Below are positions 5,197 to 11,162 of a stretch of DNA of 16,051 bases, piece by piece. Position numbers and translations under genes: made by a program. The first letter of the stretch is position 1; each line of letters starts with the position of its first letter. The DNA is from Actinomycetota bacterium (GTDB lineage: Bacteria; Actinomycetota; Actinomycetes; Streptosporangiales; Streptosporangiaceae), in NCBI GenBank assembly GCA_003140115.1, contig PLIQ01000503.1, forward strand, positions 16,724 through 32,774, written 5' to 3'. Below the pieces are notes generated by a model. It worked only from the letters and a program-made list of their open reading frames with translations, was not told the origin of the DNA and did no database searches.

Positions 5197-6948
5197 GTGG
5201 ACCTCGTGACGTCGTTGCGTCAGGCCGGAGTGGCCCGCGGCGACCTCGTGGGGCTGGTTATCTCTCCCGGCCTGGGCCTCGGCGTGGCGACCGCGCAACG
5301 CGCCTGGCTTGTCGCCCCCGGCCCCGGAGCTCAGCCGGCGGCCGCCTGGGCCACGGAGGTGGTGCAGGCGGATGAGGCGCTGCGGCCGCGGTGGGCGCTC
5401 TGGTCGGGTCAAACCGCGGCGCACCTGGTAGCCTACGGCGCACGCCTGACCACGTGCTGGGACATCGCGGCGGCGCACCGGCTGCTGTTCGGCGGCTGGC
5501 GGGCCGACCCTGGCTGGGCCTGGGCCCTGGTCAGCGGCCTGGACACGCAGGCACTGCGCGGCGACGGCCCGCTGGACCTGTTCGGGATGACCGGCCCCGA
5601 CGACGGAGACGACGACGATCCGGTGGCGCCGGACGGGTACCTGCGACCCGAGTGGGTCAGTGGCGGATGGTCGGACCGCGCCGATCGCCTGCCCCGGTGG
5701 GCCGAGCTGGCCCGGGCCCTGGCCGGGCTCCAGCAGGCGGCGCTCGCCGCGCTGCCCGGCCGGCCGATGGCGCTGCCCACGGCTCGCTCCGAGTCCACCA
5801 CCGAGCTGCTGTGCGCCGAACTGTCCGCGGACGGCCTGCCGATGGACCGCGCGCTCGCCGAGCAGGTGCTGGCTTCCTTCGTCGGCCCCCGGCCGCGCAG
5901 CGACGCCGAGGCCGCCGCCACCCGGGCCGCGCGCGACGCGGAGGTGCTGCGGCACGCGCCCGCCGGGGTCGCCGTCGACTTGCGCAGCCCGGCCCAGGTC
6001 AAGTCGCTGCTGGCCCGGATTGGCGTCGACGTGCCGGACACCCGGGCGTGGCGGCTGCGGGAGTTGCGCGACGCCCATCCGCTGATCGCGGCCCTGCTGC
6101 AGTGGCGCAAGGCGGAGCGGATCGCGACCACCTACGGGTACGCGTGGCTGGACGAGAGCCTCGGGGCTGACGGCCGGCTGCGCGGCGCCTGGACCGGGTG
6201 TGACGGCGCCGCGGGCCGGATGACCGCGTCGGCTGGGCTGCACAACATGCCGGCCGCGATGCGCCGGGCGGTGGTGGCCGCCGACGGGTACGTCTTCGTC
6301 CGGGCCGACCTGGGCCAGATCGAGCCGCGGGTACTGGCCGCGGTGGCCGCGGATCAGGCCCTGGTCGTCGCGGCACGGGCCGACGACCTGTACGCGCCGG
6401 TCGCCGCGCAGCTCGGGGTGGACCGGCCGACGGCCAAGGTGGCGGTGCTCGGCGCGATGTACGGGCAGACCACCGGATTCGGGGCGCAGGCTCTACGCCG
6501 CCTCAACGTCGCCTACCCGGTCGCGATGGCCTACCTGGACGCGGCCGACCGGGCCGGGCGGGCCGGGCGTGACCTGCGGACCTACGGCGGCCGCCTGATC
6601 GTGCTGACTCCCTCCGCACCACGCAGCCCCAGCCGGGCCGCGGCCTACGGCCGGTACGCGCGCAACGCGATGATCCAGGGCGCGGCGGCGGAGCTGTTCA
6701 AGATGTGGGCGGTCACGGTCCGGGCCCGGTGCGGTCACCTGGACGCTCGCGTCGTGCTGTGCCTGCACGACGAGCTGCTCGTGCACTGCCCGGTCTCCCG
6801 CGGCGAGGAGGTGGCCCAGATCGTCGAGGACGGCCTGCGCGAAGCCGCTCAGCGCTGGGCGCCCGGCTCCGGGGTCCGGTTCATCTCCGACACCACGATC
6901 GTCCGCTGCTGGTCCGACGCCAAGGCCGCGCCCGTTCCCCCGCCGTAG
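5197..6948 (+). CDS. PolI-family DNA polymerase, exonuclease-like N-terminus, no 5' nuclease
   Basis: Family A DNA polymerase of 583 aa, the short actinobacterial form usually named bifunctional 3'-5' exonuclease/DNA polymerase, distinct from full-length PolA (about 900 aa). The polymerase domain fills the C-terminal half. Motif A is DLGQIEPR with metal ligand Asp371 and Glu376; motif B has Lys414 to Tyr422; motif C is His524-Asp525-Glu526. All catalytic acids are present, so polymerisation should work. Oddities: motif B has Leu418 where E. coli PolI has Phe762, and the N-terminal third has no obvious Asp-x-Glu exonuclease I motif, so proofreading may be lost. GTG 5197 is preceded by AAGGTGGG (5186-5193). 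Role inferred: an accessory repair or translesion polymerase. It is divergent from the LacI gene; the next gene follows after 75 nt. Confidence 0.9.
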   Translation: MDLVTSLRQAGVARGDLVGLVISPGLGLGVATAQRAWLVAPGPGAQPAAAWATEVVQADEALRPRWALWSGQTAAHLVAYGARLTTCWDIAAAHRLLFGGWRADPGWAWALVSGLDTQALRGDGPLDLFGMTGPDDGDDDDPVAPDGYLRPEWVSGGWSDRADRLPRWAELARALAGLQQAALAALPGRPMALPTARSESTTELLCAELSADGLPMDRALAEQVLASFVGPRPRSDAEAAATRAARDAEVLRHAPAGVAVDLRSPAQVKSLLARIGVDVPDTRAWRLRELRDAHPLIAALLQWRKAERIATTYGYAWLDESLGADGRLRGAWTGCDGAAGRMTASAGLHNMPAAMRRAVVAADGYVFVRADLGQIEPRVLAAVAADQALVVAARADDLYAPVAAQLGVDRPTAKVAVLGAMYGQTTGFGAQALRRLNVAYPVAMAYLDAADRAGRAGRDLRTYGGRLIVLTPSAPRSPSRAAAYGRYARNAMIQGAAAELFKMWAVTVRARCGHLDARVVLCLHDELLVHCPVSRGEEVAQIVEDGLREAAQRWAPGSGVRFISDTTIVRCWSDAKAAPVPPP

Positions 6949-7023
6949 CGCGCGGCCGACGCGCCACAATGGCCTGAACCGCTCAGTCCGCCGTTTGGTG
7001 ATGGAGAAGGCCACGTACGCGCT

Positions 7024-7965
7024 ATGAAATGGCTGGCTGAGTGCTCTGTTGCGGCGCTGCGTGAGGCACTGGGGGCCGTCGCACCGGAGCTGAGCGGGTA
7101 TCCGGTCACAGTTCCCGGGCGGACCGGCCAGGCGGACCCGCTGTACCACTCGGGCTGCGTGCCGGTTGGTGACGGGTTCTTCGTGAAGTTCGCCTGGTCA
7201 CGTCCGGCGGCGCTCCGGCTGGCGCGGGAGATCGGCGTCCTGGCCGCGCTCGCCCGAGAACCGCAGGTCCCGTTCTTGCCCGAGGTGGTAGCCAGCAGCA
7301 CCGACCCGCTGCTGATGATCACCAGGCGGGTGCCGGGGACATCCCTGTTCGAGGTGGCGGGCTCGATCGACCCGGACCACGCGGCCAGGCAGCTGGTGCG
7401 GTTCCTGGCCGCCTTGCACGACCCGGCCGCCCGCCAGCGCGCCGAGGCCGCCGTCGGTACGCTCACCGGCGCGCAGCTGCCGCCGGTCACGACCAGGACC
7501 TTGCGGGACCGGCTGGGGACCTGGGTCCGGCCGGATCAGCTCCGGACCGTCGCCGGATGGTGCGACTGGGCCGACGCCGTGCTCGCCTCGCCCGGCCCGG
7601 CCGTCCTCGTGCACGGTGACCTGCACGGCGACAACCAGGTGTGGGACCGCGCCGAGCTCCGGCTGGTGGTGGACTTCGAGAACATCGGGGCCGCCGAGCC
7701 CGAATATGAGCTCCGCGCCTTTCCCGGTCCGGGGATGGGTCCCGGCCTGGAACTGCTGACCGCGATCATGCGCCACTACCAGCGGGTCACCGGACGGCAG
7801 CTGTCGCCTGCCCGGGTGATGGCCTGGCATCTGCGCCAGGCCCTCGGCGACGTGCTGTGGCGCAGCGAAGCCGGCCTCCCGCTGGCGGATCACCGGACAC
7901 CACCACAGTGGGTCCAGGACCTGGCCGCGCGCTTCAGCGCACTGCGCATCGACCCCGAAGCGTAA
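7024..7965 (+). CDS. APH-fold phosphotransferase (aminoglycoside phosphotransferase family)
   Basis: Protein-kinase-like small-molecule kinase of 313 aa. N-lobe features include the ATP-binding Lys in FFVKFAW and a following helix Glu (AREIGVL). The catalytic Brenner motif is HGDLHGDN at 197-204 (Asp199 as base, Asn204 as metal ligand), and the metal-binding DFE is at 217-219 in VVDFENIGAAEPEYELR. The family phosphorylates aminoglycosides, macrolides, homoserine, choline and other hydroxyl compounds, and the substrate cannot be read here. ATG 7024 has GGAGAAGG at 7003-7010, a long 13-nt spacing. It lies 75 nt after the polymerase gene on the same strand, possibly in the same transcript. Its last 768 nt are antisense to the open frame of the hydrolase on the other strand. 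Confidence 0.88.
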   Translation: MKWLAECSVAALREALGAVAPELSGYPVTVPGRTGQADPLYHSGCVPVGDGFFVKFAWSRPAALRLAREIGVLAALAREPQVPFLPEVVASSTDPLLMITRRVPGTSLFEVAGSIDPDHAARQLVRFLAALHDPAARQRAEAAVGTLTGAQLPPVTTRTLRDRLGTWVRPDQLRTVAGWCDWADAVLASPGPAVLVHGDLHGDNQVWDRAELRLVVDFENIGAAEPEYELRAFPGPGMGPGLELLTAIMRHYQRVTGRQLSPARVMAWHLRQALGDVLWRSEAGLPLADHRTPPQWVQDLAARFSALRIDPEA

Positions 7966-8832
7966 GGCGATGGCGGCGGTGATGGCGGCGGCGTAGGCGT
8001 CCGCGGCCTCCAGCGGTGAAAAGTGACCGGCGCCGTCGAGCCAGGTCAGCGTGGCCGCGGCGAAGAACTCGCCGATCCGGTCGGACCATTCGCGAGGAAA
8101 CAGCGGGTCGTAATCCGGCCACAGCACCGTGGTGGGCACCGCGATCTTGTGCCCGGGAACCTGCTCAGCCAGGGAGGCCGCGACCGAGCCCGCGCCCGCC
8201 CGGTACCAGGCGATCGAGGCGGTGAACGCGCCGGGCCGCCCGTAGACGGACATCAGGTGGTCCAGGTGCTGGCTGGTCGGTTCGTAGCCCGGGCCGGACC
8301 AGTGCGACCAGAAGTGCCGCAGGTAGGCGCGGACCGCGTCGGGCTGGCCGTCGATCAGCTCGGTGCACAGCTGGAGCTGGTGGAACGCCTGATACCAGAA
8401 CTCCTGCTGGGCCCGCGGCTGCAAGATCCGGGCGCCGATCCCCGGCAGCGGCGGCGCGATGACCAGCGCGCGGACCAGGTCGGGCCGGTCCCGGCCGATC
8501 GCCTGGGCGATCCGGCTGCCGATGTCGTAGCCGACCAGTACGGGCCGGACCAGGCCGAGCTCCTCGATCAGCGCGATCAGGCTCCGGGCCTGGGCGGCGG
8601 CGGTGTACTGCTGAGCCGGGTCCGCCTCGTGCTTGTCCGACTCCCCGAACCCGCGCAGGTCCGGCACCACCACGTCGGCCACGGCCGATACCGGTGGCGC
8701 GAGCGCGCGGTAGTCGGTCCGGTCCCCCGGCCACCCGTGCAGCATCAGCACGGCCGGCTTGCCGGGTCCCGGCCCGATCCGCTCGTAGGCCAGCCGGAAC
8801 CCGTCGACCGCTGTCTCCTGGCGCATGGGCAT
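7198..8832 (-). CDS. Alpha/beta hydrolase, epoxide-hydrolase-like, with unterminated C-terminus
   Basis: The N-terminal part of the frame (about residues 1-290) is a complete alpha/beta hydrolase: oxyanion motif HGWPG at 32-36, nucleophile elbow GYDIGS with Asp103, an acid candidate Asp in VLWPDYDPLFP, and catalytic His270 in GAGHFSPLE. An Asp nucleophile with HGWP fits epoxide hydrolases or haloalkane dehalogenases, not esterases. Known relatives end near residue 285-300, but here no stop occurs until TGA at 7198-7200. The last 255 residues are the exact reverse complement of phosphotransferase codons and look like non-biological sequence. Codons of the two genes are in register (first base opposite third), where only sense TTA, CTA or TCA make an antisense stop, and these are rare at this GC content. 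A single frameshift in the GATGGCGGCGGT-like repeat at 7968-7991 would instead end the protein at 7934. Starts 8 nt after the acetyltransferase gene, with AGGAG inside that gene's end. Confidence 0.8.
   Translation of the reverse strand: MPMRQETAVDGFRLAYERIGPGPGKPAVLMLHGWPGDRTDYRALAPPVSAVADVVVPDLRGFGESDKHEADPAQQYTAAAQARSLIALIEELGLVRPVLVGYDIGSRIAQAIGRDRPDLVRALVIAPPLPGIGARILQPRAQQEFWYQAFHQLQLCTELIDGQPDAVRAYLRHFWSHWSGPGYEPTSQHLDHLMSVYGRPGAFTASIAWYRAGAGSVAASLAEQVPGHKIAVPTTVLWPDYDPLFPREWSDRIGEFFAAATLTWLDGAGHFSPLEAADAYAAAITAAIALRFGVDAQCAEARGQVLDPLWWCPVIRQREAGFAAPQHVAEGLAQMPGHHPGRRQLPSGDPLVVAHDRGQQFQAGTHPRTGKGAELIFGLGGPDVLEVHHQPELGAVPHLVVAVQVTVHEDGRAGRGEHGVGPVAPSGDGPELIRPDPGPQPVPQGPGRDRRQLRAGERTDGGLGALAGGRVVQGGQEPHQLPGRVVRVDRARHLEQGCPRHPPGDHQQRVGAAGYHLGQERDLRFSGERGQDADLPRQPERRRT
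7968..7991. repeat. Imperfect GATGGCGGCGG repeat at the hydrolase domain end
   Basis: Two near-identical units of 12 bases (GATGGCGGCGGT, then GATGGCGGCGGC) lie just after the phosphotransferase stop and encode the Ala/Ile-rich last helix of the hydrolase on the other strand. Such runs are prone to slippage or base-calling error. A one-base change here would alter where the hydrolase stops. Confidence 0.6.
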
Positions 8833-8840
8833 CAGTATCG

Positions 8841-9347
8841 TTACTCCTGGTCCAGGGCGGCGGCGTAAATGATGGCGTCCCGGCCGCCGTGCACCACCGC
8901 CCGCTTCTCCGGGCGCAGTCCGATCTTCTCCGCGACCCGCTGCGACGGCCGGTTATCCGGATGGATGATCGCGACGAGCCGTTTGGCGCCGAGCACGTCG
9001 CGGGCGAAGTCACGGGAGGCGGCCGCCGCCTCGGTGGCGTAGCCGCGGCCCTGAAGCGCGGGCAGCACGCGGTAACCGACCTCCAGCTCGGTCACGCCGT
9101 CCACCTCCTGCGGCGTGAGGCCGCAGTCACCCACGAAGCCGTCATCGGGCGTGCTCAGCAGCCACAGGCCGTGACCACGCATCTGGTACAGACCGCGGTT
9201 CCACTCGATCCACCGGGCGGCTTCATCCCGGGTTTTCGGCCGCGGGTAGTAGGTCATGACCTCGGGGTCACCGAGCAAGACGGCCATGTCGTCCAGGTCA
9301 GCACGGGTCATCTCACGGAACGTCAGCCGAGCGGATTGCGGGTGCAT
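8841..9347 (-). CDS. GNAT-family N-acetyltransferase (RimJ/RimL type)
   Basis: Acetyl-CoA-dependent acetyltransferase of 168 aa, the normal size of a single GNAT domain. The first strand (RLTFREMTRADLDDMAVLL) and the TRDEAARWIEWN helix are typical of the RimJ/RimL-like subgroup. The acetyl-CoA loop is seen as LPALQGRGYATEAAAA, matching the Q/R-x-x-G-x-G/A pattern, and IIHPDNRPSQRVAEKIGL is the conserved C-terminal strand-helix. The target (a protein N-terminus, an amine, or an antibiotic) is not evident. ATG 9347 puts the first beta strand at residue 6, but no clear Shine-Dalgarno sequence precedes it. It heads a two-gene minus-strand unit with the hydrolase, 8 nt apart. Confidence 0.88.
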   Translation of the reverse strand: MHPQSARLTFREMTRADLDDMAVLLGDPEVMTYYPRPKTRDEAARWIEWNRGLYQMRGHGLWLLSTPDDGFVGDCGLTPQEVDGVTELEVGYRVLPALQGRGYATEAAAASRDFARDVLGAKRLVAIIHPDNRPSQRVAEKIGLRPEKRAVVHGGRDAIIYAAALDQE

Positions 9348-9459
9348 TCCAACGACGGTAGCCCAGTCAAAGCCAGCTACGAACTGACCCCGATGCTGCT
9401 GCGCGCCAGCGTCCGCCCGCGGAGCAAGGGCTGGAATCCGTGAACTCCCTAGTCATCTC

Positions 9460-9497
9460 TCGGCTGCGCCAGCAGCCGAAGGGGCGATGAAGCCCCT
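9460..9497 (-). terminator. Paired hairpins downstream of the GH1 gene
   Basis: Two adjacent hairpins are present: TCGGCTGC-GCCA-GCAGCCGA (9460-9479, 8-bp stem, 4-nt loop) and AGGGGC-GATGAA-GCCCCT (9480-9497, 6-bp stem). They lie 36-73 bp past the GH1 stop in the direction of its transcription and before the acetyltransferase start. Neither has a T tract, so they may act as Rho-independent-like terminators of the actinobacterial type or as 3'-end stabilisers. Confidence 0.5.
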
Positions 9498-9521
9498 CGA
9501 CTGCCGGATTAGAGGAGGTTA

Positions 9522-9537
9522 GGTGACTACTGTCACC
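9522..9537 (-). terminator. Hairpin straddling the GH1 stop codon
   Basis: GGTGAC-TACT-GTCACC forms a perfect 6-bp stem with a 4-nt loop, and it includes the GH1 stop codon (9533-9535). With the two hairpins at 9460-9497 it makes three consecutive stem-loops at this transcript end. Confidence 0.4.
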
Positions 9538-10954
9538 GTGGCCAGGCGGCGGGCAGCGGTGGCACGGCATTGGCCCGCACGACATCGGAGTAGAACCGGG
9601 CGCTGGACTTGGGGATCCGGCGCTGGGTCCCGAAGTCGACAAAGACGACGCCGAACCGTTTCTGGTAGCCCCAGGCCCACTCGAAGTTGTCCAGCAGCGA
9701 CCAGACGAAGTAGCCGGCCAGGTTCGCCCCGTCATTGATGGCGCGTGCGGCGGCCTCCAGGTGCGTGTGCAGGTACCTGACCCGCTCGATGTCGTCGACC
9801 TCGCCCTGCGGGTTCACGTAGTCCTCGGCCGCGCGGCCGTTTTCGGTCACGTACAGCGGCAGCCCGGGAGCCTGCTTGGACACGTCCAGCAGCAGGTCGC
9901 GCAACCCACTGGCGTCAACGAGCCAGTCCATCGTGGTCCGCTCCAGCCAGTCCGGCAGGTACTCGACGACGCCCGGGACCGCGCTGCGGGCCCGCTCTTG
10001 GTTCCGCCGCAGGTCGTCCGGATCGCCGGCCCCCAGGAAGATCGGGGAGTAGTAGTTGACGCCGAGGAAGTCCAGCGGCTGATGGATGATCTCCAGGTCT
10101 GTATCGCCGACGAGCGCGGGGGGCGGAAGCAGGGCCTCGGGCGCGTGCACCGGGTACCGGCCATGCAGCACCGGGTCGAGGAAGATGCCGTTCACCATCG
10201 CGTCGGTGATCAGCCGGGCGCTCTCCACGGCATCCCGGCCGTCGCCGAGCACGCGGATCGGGTGCAGGTCCAGGGTGATGCCGACCTCGGCCGTGCTAAG
10301 GCCGCGCAGCGCCTGGGTAGCGAGTCCGTGGCCGAGCAGCAGGTGATGGGTGGCGGCGGCGGCGGCGGCATCGTCGCGCAGCCCCGGCGCGTGCTGGCCG
10401 TGACGGTAGCCGTTGTTGGCCACGACCTGCGGCTCGTTCACCGTGATCCAGCGGGTCACCCGGTCACCGAAGGCCTCGCCGCAGATCGCGGCGTATTCGG
10501 CGAACCGCTGCGCGGTATCGCGTACCGCCCAGCCGCCGTCGTCCTGGAGTTCCTGAGGCAGGTCCCAGTGGTAGAGGGTGACCGTGGGCGCGATGCCGTG
10601 CTCGCCGAGTTCGTCCAGCAGAGCACGGTAGTAGTCCAGGCCCTTGGAGTTGGCCGGGCCGCGGCCGCCGGGCTGGACCCGCGGCCATGAGATCGAGAAC
10701 CGGTAGGCGTTCAGGCCCAGTGAGGCCATCAGCGCGACATCCTCGCGGTACCGATGGTAGGAGTCACAGGCGATATCGCCGGTGTCGCCGCCACGGACGT
10801 TGCCCGGCGCGTGGCTGAAGGTATCCCATACGGACGGGCCCTTGCCGTCGATGCTCGCCGCCCCCTCGATCTGGTAGGCGGCCGTCGACGCTCCCCAGAC
10901 GAACCCGTCGGGGAAAGCCAGGACACCGTCAGCACCTGGCGCCGGTTCAGTCAT
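9533..10954 (-). CDS. GH1 family beta-glucosidase
   Basis: Retaining beta-glucosidase or beta-galactosidase-type enzyme of 473 aa, a complete single-domain GH1 (alpha/beta)8 barrel without signal peptide, so cytoplasmic. The entry motif FPDGFVWGASTAAYQIEGA is the GH1 N-terminal signature. The acid/base is Glu174 in TVNEP and the nucleophile Glu371 in YVTENGRA; YFVWSLLDNFEWAWGYQKRFG near the end is the aglycone/galactosyl-4-OH site typical of family 1. It would split beta-linked disaccharides such as cellobiose or aryl-beta-glucosides brought in by the divergent ABC importer. ATG 10954 is preceded on the minus strand by AAGGAG at 6-nt spacing. Transcription is likely from the promoter at 11020-11048, which overlaps LacI-type operators, so repression by the divergent regulator is expected. 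Confidence 0.95.
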   Translation of the reverse strand: MTEPAPGADGVLAFPDGFVWGASTAAYQIEGAASIDGKGPSVWDTFSHAPGNVRGGDTGDIACDSYHRYREDVALMASLGLNAYRFSISWPRVQPGGRGPANSKGLDYYRALLDELGEHGIAPTVTLYHWDLPQELQDDGGWAVRDTAQRFAEYAAICGEAFGDRVTRWITVNEPQVVANNGYRHGQHAPGLRDDAAAAAATHHLLLGHGLATQALRGLSTAEVGITLDLHPIRVLGDGRDAVESARLITDAMVNGIFLDPVLHGRYPVHAPEALLPPPALVGDTDLEIIHQPLDFLGVNYYSPIFLGAGDPDDLRRNQERARSAVPGVVEYLPDWLERTTMDWLVDASGLRDLLLDVSKQAPGLPLYVTENGRAAEDYVNPQGEVDDIERVRYLHTHLEAAARAINDGANLAGYFVWSLLDNFEWAWGYQKRFGVVFVDFGTQRRIPKSSARFYSDVVRANAVPPLPAAWPR

Positions 10955-10966
10955 CAGCCTCTCCTT

Positions 10967-10983
10967 TTTACACGACTTTTACA
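10967..10983. promoter_or_regulatory. Two TTTACA half-sites, 11 bp apart
   Basis: TTTACA occurs at 10967-10972 and 10978-10983. These match one arm of the palindromic operator at 11042-11057 and are one helical turn apart. They lie in the predicted 5' leader of the GH1 transcript, the first one touching its Shine-Dalgarno region. They may be extra weak contacts for the LacI-type protein or chance. Confidence 0.35.
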
Positions 10984-10995
10984 TGACCACGGACC

Positions 10996-11024
10996 TTGAC
11001 CGGCCCTGTGCTGAGGGTTAGTGT
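10996..11024 (+). promoter_or_regulatory. Promoter for the LacI / ABC importer operon
   Basis: TTGACC (10996-11001) and TAGTGT (11019-11024) are separated by 17 bp, matching the housekeeping sigma pattern TTGACn and TAnnnT of actinobacteria. The predicted start near 11031 falls within the operator 11022-11035, so a bound repressor would block it. It overlaps the opposed GH1 promoter at their -10 elements. Confidence 0.6.
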
Positions 11025-11048
11025 AAGCGCTTAGATTTCGGATGTAAA
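11020..11048 (-). promoter_or_regulatory. Promoter for the GH1 gene
   Basis: On the minus strand TTTACA (11048-11043) and TACACT (11025-11020) are 17 bp apart, a good housekeeping-type match. The -35 hexamer is one arm of the perfect operator 11042-11057, and the -10 lies at the edge of the operator 11022-11035. Start near 11013 leaves a leader of about 59 nt before ATG 10954. Confidence 0.6.
11022..11035. promoter_or_regulatory. LacI-type operator, near-perfect palindrome
   Basis: TGTAAGC-GCTTAGA is a 14-bp inverted repeat with one mismatched pair and a central CG, the usual layout of LacI/GalR operators. Its centre is 21 bp (two helical turns) from that of the perfect operator, so both present the same DNA face. 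It overlaps the -10 elements of both divergent promoters. Confidence 0.65.
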
Positions 11049-11057
11049 CGTTTACAT
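11042..11057. promoter_or_regulatory. LacI-type operator, perfect 16-bp palindrome
   Basis: ATGTAAAC-GTTTACAT is a perfect inverted repeat with a central CG, the classical LacI/GalR operator form. It sits on the -35 element of the GH1 promoter and just downstream of the predicted start of the regulator operon. The best candidate binder is the LacI-type protein encoded immediately downstream, whose recognition helix STATVSRVV is of the kind found with such sites. Confidence 0.8.
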
Positions 11058-11067
11058 GACGTTTATA

Positions 11068-11108
11068 CAAGGGATCTACAACCGTGATGCAAGGGATCTA
11101 TGGCGATG
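11068..11108 (+). repeat. Near-tandem duplication containing a Shine-Dalgarno and start module
   Basis: CAAGGGATCTA occurs at 11068-11078 and 11090-11100, a period of 22 bp. Each copy is followed by a start-like element (GTGATG at 11084-11089, GCGATG at 11103-11108). The duplication creates two possible initiation regions in the leader of the LacI gene and makes its true start hard to call. Confidence 0.7.
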
Positions 11109-11162
11109 CTGCTGGTCGGTCAGACACTTACAGCCATGTCACTGATCGAGAAGACGTGGTAA
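11106..11162 (+). CDS. Possible small upstream ORF overlapping the LacI start
   Basis: An 18-codon ORF (ATG 11106 to TAA 11160-11162, MLLVGQTLTAMSLIEKTW) has AAGGGA (11091-11096) at 9-nt spacing, a better initiation signal than any in-frame LacI start. Its stop overlaps the favoured LacI GTG (11156), an arrangement that allows coupled re-initiation. The peptide matches no known family. It may be only a shadow; coding character cannot be judged at this length. Confidence 0.25.
   Translation: MLLVGQTLTAMSLIEKTW

Noticed and set aside
6998..7027. Ten-codon ORF (GTG ATG GAG ...) ending in an ATGA overlap with the phosphotransferase start
   Set aside because: It has no ribosome binding site and is too short to judge. 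It could couple translation, but the evidence is only the overlap.
9523..9738. Plus-strand ORF with a good AGGAGG site (GTG 9523) antisense to GH1
   Set aside because: The product is an Arg/Ser/Pro-rich string typical of a shadow frame in GC-rich DNA, and it lies wholly over the end of a sound GH1 gene.
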